Made by a program: the position numbers and the translations under genes
Assembly (NCBI GenBank): GCA_002726865.1
Contig: PBSW01000021.1
Span: 40,266 to 97,795 of the forward strand
Source: Candidatus Bathyarchaeota archaeon
GTDB taxonomy: Archaea; Thermoproteota; Bathyarchaeia; TCS64
Length of the DNA: 57,530 bases
Direction of reading: 5' to 3'
Shown here: positions 17,049 through 25,544 of the stretch, in pieces
Layout: each line of letters starts with the position of its first letter
Position numbering within the stretch: position 1 is the first letter of the stretch
The notes under the pieces: generated by a model
Database searches by the model: none
What the model saw: the letters and a program-made list of their open reading frames with translations, nothing else
What the model was told of the DNA's origin: nothing

Positions 17049-18017
17049 ATGGGAACGATTAACAAATCAAACGTGAACATCGAAGGGGAAATCATAGAAA
17101 ATATGGTTGACCCCCACGGGCGCGATGTGAACAGCCTGAGAGTCTCAATAACCCAGAGATGCAATTTCGATTGCTTCTTTTGCCACCAGGAGGGGGAATC
17201 AGGGTCCAAGAGAGAAGCGACCCCTGAGGAGATTGAGACCATCGTGTCCGTGGCAGCGGAGCTCGGGATCGGCAAGGTAAAGATCACAGGCGGGGAGCCC
17301 CTTTTACGAGAGGACATCTTCGAGATTGTCCGGAGGGTCTCAACACATATGGTGGAGGTATCTATGACCACCAACGGCTATTTCCTCAGTGAGAAGGCAT
17401 GTGAACTCAAAGAGGCGGGGCTCGACAGGGTAAATGTCAGCTTCCACTCGGGAAAGCCCGATATCTTCTGCAAGATCAATGGGAGTGACTCCTACCAAAG
17501 GGTTAAGAATGGGATAGCTAAAGCAAAGATTTGTGGGCTAAACCCTGTAAAGCTCAATATGGTGATCATGAAAGGGATCAACGCGGAGGAGATCCCCCAG
17601 ATGATCGATTTCTCGACTAAAGTGGGAGTTACCCTCCAGCTTATCGAGTACCAACCCCTTGAAAGGGGAACTACAGACTGGTCAGACTACCATTATGACC
17701 TCAAACCTCTGGAAGCGGAGCTGGAGGCACGCTCGTCTAAGGTTGTAGAGCGGGAGATGCATCGAAGGCGCCAATATCACCTTGAGTGCGGGGGGGTTGT
17801 GGAGGTAGTGAGGCCAATACATAACTCCGATTTCTGCATTCACTGCACCCGCCTCAGGCTCACTTCAGATGGGGAGCTGAAGCCCTGCCTCATGAGGGAG
17901 GACAACCACGTAGAGGCAGTCTCCTTGCTGAGGAATGGAGGGAGCCGGGAGAACATTAAAACGGCCTTCAGGAAAGCTGTAGCAAAAAGGGAGCCATTCT
18001 GGGGATGGAGACCATGA
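17049..18017 (+). CDS. moaA: GTP 3',8-cyclase (molybdenum cofactor synthesis)
   Basis: A radical SAM enzyme converting GTP to the cyclic precursor of molybdopterin/tungstopterin. The SAM cluster is C38-x3-C42-x2-C45 (TQRCNFDCFFCHQEG), GGEPLL follows, and the second GTP-binding cluster lies in CIHCTRLRLTSDGELKPC. The 322 residues are standard. ATG 17049 adds an 18-residue leader; ATG 17103 would give the more typical MVDPHGRDVNSLRVSIT, so the start is uncertain. It heads moaA-moaD-moaE-moaC-moaB-moeA, with overlaps or gaps of a few bases. Confidence 0.95.
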   Translation: MGTINKSNVNIEGEIIENMVDPHGRDVNSLRVSITQRCNFDCFFCHQEGESGSKREATPEEIETIVSVAAELGIGKVKITGGEPLLREDIFEIVRRVSTHMVEVSMTTNGYFLSEKACELKEAGLDRVNVSFHSGKPDIFCKINGSDSYQRVKNGIAKAKICGLNPVKLNMVIMKGINAEEIPQMIDFSTKVGVTLQLIEYQPLERGTTDWSDYHYDLKPLEAELEARSSKVVEREMHRRRQYHLECGGVVEVVRPIHNSDFCIHCTRLRLTSDGELKPCLMREDNHVEAVSLLRNGGSRENIKTAFRKAVAKREPFWGWRP

Positions 18018-18253
18018 AGGTGAACCTTAAGTTTTTTGCATCCTTCCGGCTGTTAACAGGCACAGCCGGTACAGAACTCGAGATTCCCGAGGGTACTACA
18101 ACCGATGACTTAAGGGAATTGATCAATAAAAAATATGAGGGGTTTAATGAGAAGACGGTCCTCTATGCAGTCAACGGAGAATACGTCGAAAATAATGCAC
18201 GACTAAATGAGGCCGATACTATTGCTTTCTTCCCGCCCGTTAGTGGTGGATGA
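18005..18253 (+). CDS. moaD: Molybdopterin synthase small (sulfur carrier) subunit
   Basis: An 82-residue ubiquitin-fold sulfur carrier ending in Gly-Gly (AFFPPVSGG), which is thiocarboxylated and gives sulfur to the dithiolene. It starts inside the end of moaA, a 13-base overlap, and its stop is one base before the moaE ATG. A MoeB-like activating enzyme is not in the window. Confidence 0.93.
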   Translation: METMKVNLKFFASFRLLTGTAGTELEIPEGTTTDDLRELINKKYEGFNEKTVLYAVNGEYVENNARLNEADTIAFFPPVSGG

Positions 18254-18254
18254 C

Positions 18255-18680
18255 ATGATCAAGGTAACGAGTGAAAAGTTCTCTATTGATGAGATCGTCG
18301 GGAGCATCAGATCCGGAGGAATTGGAGCTATAGTTACATTTGTCGGAACTGTAAGGGATAATTCAAAGGGAAGGGAAGTAGACCGAATCGAGATCCAGGT
18401 CTACAAGGATATGGCGATTAAACAGCTCCAGGCCATCAGGGAGGAGGCTATAGCAAAGTATAGGATAGAAGAGGTCGCCATCGTCCATAGATATGGGAGA
18501 TTAAACGTCTCTAATAACATCATGATGATCGCAGTGGGGGCGGGACACAGGCCTGAAGCTTTCGAGGCTTGCCGATACATCCTAGAGGCCATAAAGGAGA
18601 AGGTGCCCCTATGGAAGAAGGAGGTCACATCAGAGGGAGATTACTGGATAGAGGGAAAAGAGTATGAACAAACGGAATAA
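18255..18680 (+). CDS. moaE: Molybdopterin synthase catalytic subunit
   Basis: MoaE joins MoaD thiocarboxylate sulfur to precursor Z. The 141-residue protein reads GGIGAIVTFVGTVRDNSKGREV, then the conserved AIVHRYGRLNVSNNIMMIAV and VPLWKKEVTSEGDYWIEG, with the catalytic Lys in the WKKE segment. A longer frame starts at 18207, but ATG 18255 right after the moaD stop gives the expected N-terminus. It overlaps moaC by 17 bases. Confidence 0.95.
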   Translation: MIKVTSEKFSIDEIVGSIRSGGIGAIVTFVGTVRDNSKGREVDRIEIQVYKDMAIKQLQAIREEAIAKYRIEEVAIVHRYGRLNVSNNIMMIAVGAGHRPEAFEACRYILEAIKEKVPLWKKEVTSEGDYWIEGKEYEQTE

Positions 18681-19116
18681 CCCAATCAAGATGATCGATA
18701 TCTCCGATAAGAAAGTCGTCCACCGGGAGGCAGTGGCAACTGGGAGGATAAACCTCAGAGGAGACACGATAGAGAAGATCAGGTCAGGAAGAATCAAGAA
18801 GGGAGATCCCTTACCAACTGCAGAGGTCGCCTGCATTCTCGCAGTCAAGAAAACGCCAGACATTCTACCCTTGTGCCACCCGATTCCTATCACATCCGTG
18901 GATGCCGAGTTCCAGATAAAAGAGAATTATATAGAGGCACGGTGTCGCGTCGCGGCGGATTATAAGACGGGGGTAGAGATGGAGGCTCTAACGGGTGTAA
19001 GCGTGGCTCTCCTCACCCTCTGGGACATGGTAAAATATCTGGAGAAGGACACGGCCGGACAGTACCCCTCGACGATTATCACAGACGTGATGGTCATGGA
19101 GAAGAGAAAGCATTGA
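18664..19116 (+). CDS. moaC: Cyclic pyranopterin monophosphate synthase
   Basis: MoaC completes cyclic pyranopterin from the MoaA product. It contains MIDISDKKVVHREAVATGRI, PLPTAEVACILAVKKTPDILPLCHPIPIT with the LCHP signature, and VGMEALTGVSVALLTLWDM-like elements (here GVEMEALTGVSVAL). The 150 residues match the family. It is coupled to moaE upstream and moaB downstream (TTGA overlap). Confidence 0.96.
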   Translation: MNKRNNPIKMIDISDKKVVHREAVATGRINLRGDTIEKIRSGRIKKGDPLPTAEVACILAVKKTPDILPLCHPIPITSVDAEFQIKENYIEARCRVAADYKTGVEMEALTGVSVALLTLWDMVKYLEKDTAGQYPSTIITDVMVMEKRKH

Positions 19117-19616
19117 AGTTAGAAGAGCATAGGAGAGACCAGAAGGTCAAGGCAGTTGTAGCACTAATAGTTACCAGCGACTCTAGGACGATGGAATCCG
19201 ATGAGACTGGGAAGAACGCGGTCCACCTTCTCGAGGAGGCCGGACACAGGGTGTCCTCCCATGTTATCGTCCCCAATGATACCAGCAAGATCCACGAGAT
19301 GTATACGCGATTCCTTATTGATCCAGAGGTCCAAGTTATTATTACCAGCGGGGGAACTGGCATCAGCTCCAAGGATAAGACCGTTGCCACAGTCTCCTCA
19401 ACCTTAGAGAAACTCATTCCAGGATTCGGGGAACTCTTCAGGCGCCTCAGCTTCGAGGAGATCGGTCACGCGGCAATGTCCAGCAGGGCTACTGCGGGCA
19501 CCATTCACGGAAAACTGATCTTCTGCCTCCCAGGATCCAAGGGAGCAATGGAGACCGCACTCAGGGAGATCATACTTCCCTCACTAGGTCACATGTTATG
19601 GGAGCTGAACAGATGA
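19113..19616 (+). CDS. moaB: Molybdopterin adenylyltransferase-type protein (MoaB/MogA)
   Basis: A MogA/MoaB-fold protein of 167 residues that adenylylates molybdopterin before metal insertion. It has VIITSGGTGISSKDKTVATV, the molybdopterin-binding GGTG loop, AMSSRATAGTIHGKLIFCLPGS, and the N-terminal LIVTSDSRTMESDETG. The start is TTG overlapping the moaC stop. It ends in an overlap with moeA. Confidence 0.94.
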   Translation: MKLEEHRRDQKVKAVVALIVTSDSRTMESDETGKNAVHLLEEAGHRVSSHVIVPNDTSKIHEMYTRFLIDPEVQVIITSGGTGISSKDKTVATVSSTLEKLIPGFGELFRRLSFEEIGHAAMSSRATAGTIHGKLIFCLPGSKGAMETALREIILPSLGHMLWELNR

Positions 19617-20830
19617 CTGGAATGAAGCCCTTCAAAACCCTCCTGTCACGAATGGAGGCACTTGAGAGGATAGAGAGAAACATTGGTAGGGTTGGTAGAA
19701 TAGAGGAGATCCCCATTGAGAGTGCAGGGGCTAGGATCCTAGCCGAGAATGTTGTAGCGGATTTTTTCGTGCCTCCCTTCAAAAGGTCTGCTATGGATGG
19801 CTACGCCGTGAGGGCCGAGGATACCTACACCGCATCCAGTTTAACATCTAGTCGGTTAAAACTGATAGGCGTGCAACACGCGGGAGAGCTCTTTGAGGGA
19901 ATAGTCAAGAAGGGGGAATGCGTCCAGGTTGCAACCGGGAGCCCCGTTCCTGAAGGGAGTGACGCCGTTGTCATGGTTGAGTTCACAAAACTCGAAGGAG
20001 ACTATGTTGAGATTGAGAAGCCGGCCTATCCGAGTGCGAACACCACCCCTATAGGGGAGGATATCAAGAAGGGGGACACTGTCATCGAGTTGGGGGAGAT
20101 CCTGACCCCTGCAAAGGTAGGCGCCCTTGCAGCCCTCAACCGGGGAACTATCAGAGTCTATGAGAAGCCACGGGTAGCTATATTTTCAACCGGCTCGGAA
20201 ATCAAACCTCTGGGAACAGAGCTCTTACCGAGCCAGATATACGACATGAATTCATATACCCTTACATCGATAGCCTCCAGCAATGGCTGCGAACCTGTCC
20301 TAAAAGGGATTGTCCCAGACGACAAGGAAAGCATCAAGTCGTCTATTATCGATGCCGCGAGCCACGATATTGGCATCTTCTCTGGCGGGAGTTCCGTTGG
20401 TGTCCGAGATCTCTTTGGCGAGATTGTGGAGGAGATGGGAGAGGTCCTATTCCACGGCCTTCAAGTTAAACCCGGGAAACCTACACTCTTCGGCATGGTC
20501 CAGGGAACTCCCATTTTCGGGATGCCGGGGTATCCCACCTCCTGCCTAAGCAACGCCTACATTTTTCTGACTCCAGCCCTCAGGATGATGGCCAGGCTAC
20601 CTCCTGAACATTCGAGAAAACTGGTCGCAAGGATGAGCACGCGATTCGTCTCCTCGTCCGGGAGGGAGCAGTTCCTTACAGTTAAGGTTAGGAACGGTAC
20701 AGCTTTTCCAGCTTTTAAAAAGTCCGGGACGATAACTAGCATGGTATACGCAGACGGCTACATCATACTCCCGGTAAACCTAGACGTTATTGAAAAGGGA
20801 GCTGAGGTCGAAGTCACGCTGTTCAACTAG
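19613..20830 (+). CDS. moeA: Molybdopterin molybdotransferase
   Basis: MoeA inserts molybdate or tungstate into adenylated molybdopterin. The protein has DFFVPPFKRSAMDGYAVRAED, VATGSPVPEGSDAVVMVEF, VAIFSTGSEIKPLG, GGSSVGVRDLF and GKPTLFGMVQGTPIFGMPG, all standard MoeA blocks, and a C-terminal beta domain. ATG 19613 overlaps the moaB stop; a frame from 19598 would extend it by five residues. Together with TupABC it completes a metal-uptake and insertion module. Archaea often have two MoeA paralogues; only one is here. Confidence 0.95.
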   Translation: MTGMKPFKTLLSRMEALERIERNIGRVGRIEEIPIESAGARILAENVVADFFVPPFKRSAMDGYAVRAEDTYTASSLTSSRLKLIGVQHAGELFEGIVKKGECVQVATGSPVPEGSDAVVMVEFTKLEGDYVEIEKPAYPSANTTPIGEDIKKGDTVIELGEILTPAKVGALAALNRGTIRVYEKPRVAIFSTGSEIKPLGTELLPSQIYDMNSYTLTSIASSNGCEPVLKGIVPDDKESIKSSIIDAASHDIGIFSGGSSVGVRDLFGEIVEEMGEVLFHGLQVKPGKPTLFGMVQGTPIFGMPGYPTSCLSNAYIFLTPALRMMARLPPEHSRKLVARMSTRFVSSSGREQFLTVKVRNGTAFPAFKKSGTITSMVYADGYIILPVNLDVIEKGAEVEVTLFN

Positions 20831-20845
20831 AGAGGACTTGATTAC

Positions 20846-22090
20846 CTAGTTATTCTCCTTTATACAATCCGACTGTTGAAAAAAGATCTTATATAGTAAA
20901 CCGTTCGCGACCAGGAACCCTGCGCCAATCATAAACGGCAGGGAGAGGCTTATCGCCTCGAACATATATCCAGCAATGGTGGGTGCCACTGATCTCATGG
21001 TCATCCTGGCGAAGCTGCTAACGCCTATGGCGGTCGCAATCTCATCTGGGGGGACGAGGGTGGTGGCAAAGGTTTGGCGGATAGGCATGGTGAACATTAT
21101 GGCGATTCTAAGGGAAATCATGAGCACTACAGCGATTGGAAACCACGGAGTCACTGAGAAGGCCACAGCTAGGATTCCCGTGATGATTCGGGACCCTACC
21201 AATGATTGGATCTTCCCAAATCTATCGACGACTTCGGGGATGAGTCCAAAACTAAAGACGCTTAGGAACCGAGTCGCTGCGAAGATAGGCCCTAAAACCT
21301 CCCCTGACACGCCGAATTTAATATAAAAGTATAGTGGTAAAAGGGAGTCAATGAATCCCCATCCAAGTCCGCTTGTGATCCTCACGATCGAGAAACGGAC
21401 AATTACCCTCCAGTCACTCACGTTCAAGAATTTTCGTCCGGTTTCCACTACCTCCTTCTTCGTTCTGGAGTCTTTCAAGGGGAGGACGAAGATTATGGAT
21501 AACAATGAGCCGAAGGCTCCAATCCAGAAAAGTAGCGCATGGGCTCTGATGATATCAACGCCCCATATTTTCTGAAAGAACACCGGAAGTCCTGCTAACA
21601 TAGAACCGGCCGTAGCTGCGAGAGCATTGGTCACCGCAATAGTACTAAAGATCTGCGGACGATCCACGACCTTGGATTTATCTGAAATATAAGCAGAGAC
21701 TACGGGTTGTCCAGCTCCTGCTCCCTCCCCTAACGCCCCCACACCTTGGCCAAGGGCTAGGAACCAGAAATCTGAGCTTATTGCGAAGATAACCAAGCGC
21801 AGAGATGCAAAGATCCCTCCAAGAATAAAAAAAACTTTACGGCTGAATCGGTCTGAGAGGTGACCGATCACTATATAGTGGAGGGCACTCACGAATGTTG
21901 CGATAGAGAGAAGAAACCCTATCTGGACCGGGCTGAAGCCTAGGATGGCGAAGTAGATTGCTCGCACTACCTGAAGGAAGCCCATAGAGAGCCGCCGGGA
22001 AGCCATGGAATAGACAAGTAATCGCAGGTCCTTGTCGAAGCTCTTAGGAAACTGAAGGGGGATCCACCCTGAACCGATTCTTTTCATCAT
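20846..22090 (-). CDS. Major facilitator superfamily transporter
   Basis: A 414-residue, 12-helix type MFS protein. Loop 2-3 carries GHLSDRFSRKVFFILGG, the MFS motif A, and the second half repeats it as EVVDRFGKIQSLVG. Helices such as YIVIGHLSDR and MLAGLPVFF are evident. Substrate cannot be read from the sequence. The gene converges on moeA with only 15 bases between the stops. The upstream neighbour, the M23-type gene, is on the same strand 73 bases away. Confidence 0.85.
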   Translation of the reverse strand: MMKRIGSGWIPLQFPKSFDKDLRLLVYSMASRRLSMGFLQVVRAIYFAILGFSPVQIGFLLSIATFVSALHYIVIGHLSDRFSRKVFFILGGIFASLRLVIFAISSDFWFLALGQGVGALGEGAGAGQPVVSAYISDKSKVVDRPQIFSTIAVTNALAATAGSMLAGLPVFFQKIWGVDIIRAHALLFWIGAFGSLLSIIFVLPLKDSRTKKEVVETGRKFLNVSDWRVIVRFSIVRITSGLGWGFIDSLLPLYFYIKFGVSGEVLGPIFAATRFLSVFSFGLIPEVVDRFGKIQSLVGSRIITGILAVAFSVTPWFPIAVVLMISLRIAIMFTMPIRQTFATTLVPPDEIATAIGVSSFARMTMRSVAPTIAGYMFEAISLSLPFMIGAGFLVANGLLYKIFFQQSDCIKENN

Positions 22091-22163
22091 AATCCTCTGA
22101 GGCGTTTACTCGCTAGAATAAGACTCCGTAAATTTTAAGCCCTTTCTAACTAGACATCAGATA

Positions 22164-23054
22164 CTAGCAGATCTCAATAAAAAACCGAGTCCCAAGCTCT
22201 AGACTTAGCGCCCCATGACTTATAGGGATCAAAAAGAAGCGAGGGTCTCCCCTTGGATAAAGGCAGGTTGAAAGACCGATTCGCATTTTCCCTATATTGA
22301 GCGAAAACCCTCGGCAGCTCGCCACGCAGCCCATAGGGACCGTTTTTGAGATATCAGCAATCTCCGTACCGCATAAATAGACGGGGCCCACCTCAGGTGG
22401 ATTAATGTCGGTATGAACTCCTAGCCAGCCATAATAGGGGAACCCTCCGTCCAGGACTCCTGGGGCGCCGCCTACTTCACACTGCAATCCCAACTGAGAA
22501 GCCCCACTGATCTCGACCTCCGCATACTCAGCTTTGCTTTGTAAAACAAGACATTCAAGAATCCCCAGTTTAGGTACATTCCCAATCTCCTGGAGTCTCT
22601 CGAAGTGTAGGCCGCCCCTTGCGCGCAAGGGATCTTCCAGTCTTCTCACCTCAAGATGGATATGAGGGGCTGTTGAGTAGCCAAAGTAACCAGACCGGAT
22701 AAGGGTTCCCAGGGTCTGCCCTGTCTCTAGGACGTCCCCTTCCTGGACGCAGGGCTCGGCATGGAGAATCTTGACGAGTCGCCTGGGGTTCTCCCGGCTC
22801 TCCACGAAGATGACGGTATCGTGGCCGTGGTCTATGAAGCGACTGGCCTGGGGGACCTTCAACTTCCTGATGAGGGTTACCCTGCCTGAGACGGGGGAGG
22901 CAACAATATCTCCGAATCCCTTCCCGGGGTAGATATCTATGCCTGTAGAGAGCCGGTGAGCGGGGTACGGGCTGTTGTAGAAGGCGTATCGCCCCTCTGA
23001 GGGGCAAAACACGGTCACTCCATTGGCCCTAGCTACGGGTATATGCATCTCCAA
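22164..23054 (-). CDS. M23/LytM-type peptidase domain protein
   Basis: A 296-residue protein whose first half resembles a LytM (M23) zinc metallopeptidase. HRLSTGIDIYPG supplies the H-x6-D pair, VASPVSGRV follows, and PHIHLEV gives the HxH ligands, so all four zinc-site residues appear present. The second half is unrecognised. There is no signal peptide or membrane segment, so it is either cytosolic or exported another way. Archaea lack peptidoglycan, so the substrate is unknown; a non-hydrolytic biotin/lipoyl-like or regulatory use of the fold is possible. Confidence 0.7.
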   Translation of the reverse strand: MEMHIPVARANGVTVFCPSEGRYAFYNSPYPAHRLSTGIDIYPGKGFGDIVASPVSGRVTLIRKLKVPQASRFIDHGHDTVIFVESRENPRRLVKILHAEPCVQEGDVLETGQTLGTLIRSGYFGYSTAPHIHLEVRRLEDPLRARGGLHFERLQEIGNVPKLGILECLVLQSKAEYAEVEISGASQLGLQCEVGGAPGVLDGGFPYYGWLGVHTDINPPEVGPVYLCGTEIADISKTVPMGCVASCRGFSLNIGKMRIGLSTCLYPRGDPRFFLIPISHGALSLELGTRFFIEIC

Positions 23055-23079
23055 GTGTTATCCCTCACCTGATTCGGAC

Positions 23080-23682
23080 TCACTTTTCGCTCATAAGTTC
23101 CGGCAAAGGGAGCACGTAGAACCTAAGGGTATGAATGATCTCCTCAAGGGTGATAGGATCATCCGCCATATGGTCCTCACTCCTGGGCTATAGTTCGTAA
23201 CGGGTTTAAAGTTACGTGTGACAGTCCACGGAGTCCTCTTCAGGAGGTAGGTCCAGGTAGAAGTAGATAATGGGCTACTTAGTTGCCCCATTTTACAAGA
23301 CCACAAAGCTAATCTTTTTGTAGACGGGCTTGACGACCTCCACGTCGAGGCCATTCTTTGCGCACTCCTAGGCCATGAGGAGATCCATCTTAGACTCACT
23401 AGGGATGATCCGGTTCTCAACAAGCCTCGACATAAAGGCAATGATATCATCTCCGTGAGCATCCTTGCCTCCCTCTGAAATATTTGCATCCTGGGCATGA
23501 ATATTTCTAGCCTTCTGCCCATTAAGAATTTTTGTGGGAAGGATCAGGCGGCTAGTTTCCCGATGATTAGATATGCGTTCGATGGACACAATATGGTCGT
23601 TATGGTCTAACGGACGGGAAGCTAGTCTTACTCCGGTCATATGACCATGTGATAAACGGGAGGCTAGGTCGATTATAAACAA
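23080..23682 (-). pseudogene. Decayed protein-coding gene of unknown family
   Basis: Minus-strand reading from 23682 gives a protein-like sequence (LILPTKILNGQKARNIHAQD, GDDIIAFMSRLVENRIIPSE). It runs into TAG, then continues in the same frame (ECAKNGLDVEVVKPVYKKI) through TAA, TAG and TAA, with PIIYFYLDLPPEED between. A further in-phase-looking tail MADDPITLEEIIHTLRFY lies at 23080-23169. Four stops, two TAG and two TAA, make recoding unlikely. I do not recognise the family; the original protein would have been about 200 residues. Confidence 0.6.
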
Positions 23683-23729
23683 TTATCAGGGCCCTCCATA
23701 GGCCTCAAAAAACTTTTCTAGATTGAACG

Positions 23730-23808
23730 TGGTGCTCCCGCCGGGATTTGAACCCGGGATCTCGGGCTCGAGAGGCCCGCATCCTTGGCCGGACTAGACG
23801 ACGGGAGC
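23730..23808 (-). tRNA. tRNA-Glu (anticodon CUC)
   Basis: Read on the minus strand, acceptor GCTCCCG pairs with CGGGAGC, the D arm contains GTCTAGTCCGGCCAAGGAT, and the anticodon stem CGGGC/GCCCG carries loop CTCTCGA. The T arm is CCCGG-TTCAAAT-CCCGG-type. Discriminator A and an encoded CCA (23730-23732) follow. A T-run lies just downstream, and an AATATTTTTATTT element about 30 bases upstream is a likely promoter. Confidence 0.95.
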
Positions 23809-23917
23809 ACAGGTTAACCAGACTATCATCGCCTGAAATAAAAATATTGCATAAGAGTTGTGTAGAATTAATCCACCATCTTGTCTGTTGAAACCCAAAA
23901 TGGCTAGAGTAATAAAG

Positions 23918-23928
23918 CTATATATTTA
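23918..23928 (+). promoter_or_regulatory. TATA-like element upstream of the siroheme reductase
   Basis: GCTATATATTT lies about 70 bases before the ATG at 23997, implying a leader of roughly 45 bases. Assignment is by sequence and position only. Confidence 0.4.
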
Positions 23929-23996
23929 GCGCTATGAACTCTATTCCGTACACCATTAATAATTAATGCTAAAAGATAGCAATCGAGTCAAGAAAG

Positions 23997-25544
23997 ATGT
24001 TTGGACAAAAAAGGGAACAACCGAGAATCATATCAGAAATAGAAAAGTTTTCCACACGATTTTCCCTAGGTAGAGATAGCAATCCCTTCAACTCCACGGG
24101 TTCTCCGCATTTCCTTCGCGTAAAGATCCCCGGGGGTTTTCTGACCTCAAATCAGTTCCGTCGGATTGCGGAGATATCTGAGTTATATGGAAAGGGTAAA
24201 ATAGAGATTACTAATCGCCAGGGCATCCAGCTCCACTGGATTGAGGCTGATGAGGCTCTCGAGGTGTTCCGTGAATTGGATCAGATTGGGTTCAACACGG
24301 ATATGTGTGGACAGGGCTTTAGGGGAGCTGGTCATGGAGACGTGAGAAACGTTGTGTGCTGCCCAGCCTCTGGGGTCGAGGAGGATGAGGTGCTGGACGG
24401 GCGCCCCCTGATGAAGAAGCTTACCAAGTTCTTTAACGGGAACACCGACTTCTTAGATATGCCAAAAAAGTTCAAAATATCGATCTCCGGATGCGGTCAT
24501 GACTGTACTCGGGCCCAGATAAACGATCTCGCCTTCATCGCAGTAAAGAAAAACGCTGAAGCAGGCTACACACCTCTCTTGGGGGGCAGCACGGGAAGGA
24601 CCCAGCCAGGTCCTCGACTTGCTCAGCCCACGGGAATCTTCATCCGGCCTGAGGATGCCTTTAACTTTGCCGTCGCCACAGCTGAGCTGTTCAGAGACAA
24701 CGGGAACCGAGAAAGCAAGGCAAAAGCACGTTTTAAGTGGCTTCTCCACGAATGGGGACTCGAAAAGTTCCTATTAGTCCTCGAGACGAAACTTGGATTA
24801 AGTTTTGAGGAATATATTGGGCCCATCTTTAACGGCAGGGGGGAGCACTTTGGTATAAATCCCCAAAGCCAAAAAGGGCATCACTACGTCACTATCCCTG
24901 TCTTAGGGGGGCGACTCACGAGCAGAGAGATGATTGAGTTTTCTCGGCTTGCAGATGAATACGGTTCGGGAGAGTTGAGACTGACTCCATCTCAGAACAT
25001 CATTATCCCCCATGTAGTGGATAGTGAACCTCTGGTAAGAGTCCTTGAAGAGATGGGATTTCACTTCAGCGTTCCTAATATCCATTGGATGGGGATGGGA
25101 TGCGCCTCGGATTTCTGTGGCAAGTCCCAGAGCCCACATGCAAAGGAGATTGTGAAAAGACTTACGGCTCACCTTGAGGAAGTGTTCGAAGTCACATTCC
25201 TAGATTCTGCAGATTTCGTTCTTCACTCCAGCGGCTGCCCTAATAACTGCTGTCCAAGCAACATCGCGGAGATAGGTCTCCTAGGAAAATCGGCAAGAAA
25301 GGACGGTCAGATGGTCCAAGTCTACGATATTCTCCTTGGGGGTGGATTCGGCCCAGAGCCAGTTTTCGGGAGGCGTATCCTACGAAGCGTTCAACATGAG
25401 GAGCTCGGCTCTAGGATCGAATCGCTCCTACGAAAATACAGGGAAAACCGAGTTCCAGAGGAGAAATTAAAGGAGTTCTGCTTGCGCCACACTGAGGCGG
25501 AGCTAGAAGAATATCTAAAGATCACTGAGGTAGAGATAAAATGA
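23997..25544 (+). CDS. Siroheme-[4Fe-4S] sulfite/nitrite reductase family protein
   Basis: A 515-residue protein with the two-fold Nir/Sir architecture. Each half has a ferredoxin-like strand region (FLRVKIPGGFLTSNQFRRIA; HYVTIPVLGGRLTSREMIEF) followed by a cluster domain. The N-half reads RNVVCCPASG and ISGCGHDCTRAQINDL. The C-half reads MGCASDFCGKSQ and SSGCPNNCCPSNIAEIGLLG. TNRQGIQLHWIE is the family siroheme-contact segment. The family reduces sulfite to sulfide or nitrite to ammonia with six electrons. The first C-half pair is C-x4-C, not the usual C-x5-C. It overlaps a TusA gene (ATGA), favouring a sulfur substrate. Confidence 0.88.
   Translation: MFGQKREQPRIISEIEKFSTRFSLGRDSNPFNSTGSPHFLRVKIPGGFLTSNQFRRIAEISELYGKGKIEITNRQGIQLHWIEADEALEVFRELDQIGFNTDMCGQGFRGAGHGDVRNVVCCPASGVEEDEVLDGRPLMKKLTKFFNGNTDFLDMPKKFKISISGCGHDCTRAQINDLAFIAVKKNAEAGYTPLLGGSTGRTQPGPRLAQPTGIFIRPEDAFNFAVATAELFRDNGNRESKAKARFKWLLHEWGLEKFLLVLETKLGLSFEEYIGPIFNGRGEHFGINPQSQKGHHYVTIPVLGGRLTSREMIEFSRLADEYGSGELRLTPSQNIIIPHVVDSEPLVRVLEEMGFHFSVPNIHWMGMGCASDFCGKSQSPHAKEIVKRLTAHLEEVFEVTFLDSADFVLHSSGCPNNCCPSNIAEIGLLGKSARKDGQMVQVYDILLGGGFGPEPVFGRRILRSVQHEELGSRIESLLRKYRENRVPEEKLKEFCLRHTEAELEEYLKITEVEIK

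Noticed and set aside
23080..23682. Pyrrolysine or selenocysteine readthrough of a protein-like frame with internal stops
   Set aside because: Stops are two TAG and two TAA with no shared context, and a later part is only protein-like after further disruption; decay explains it better.
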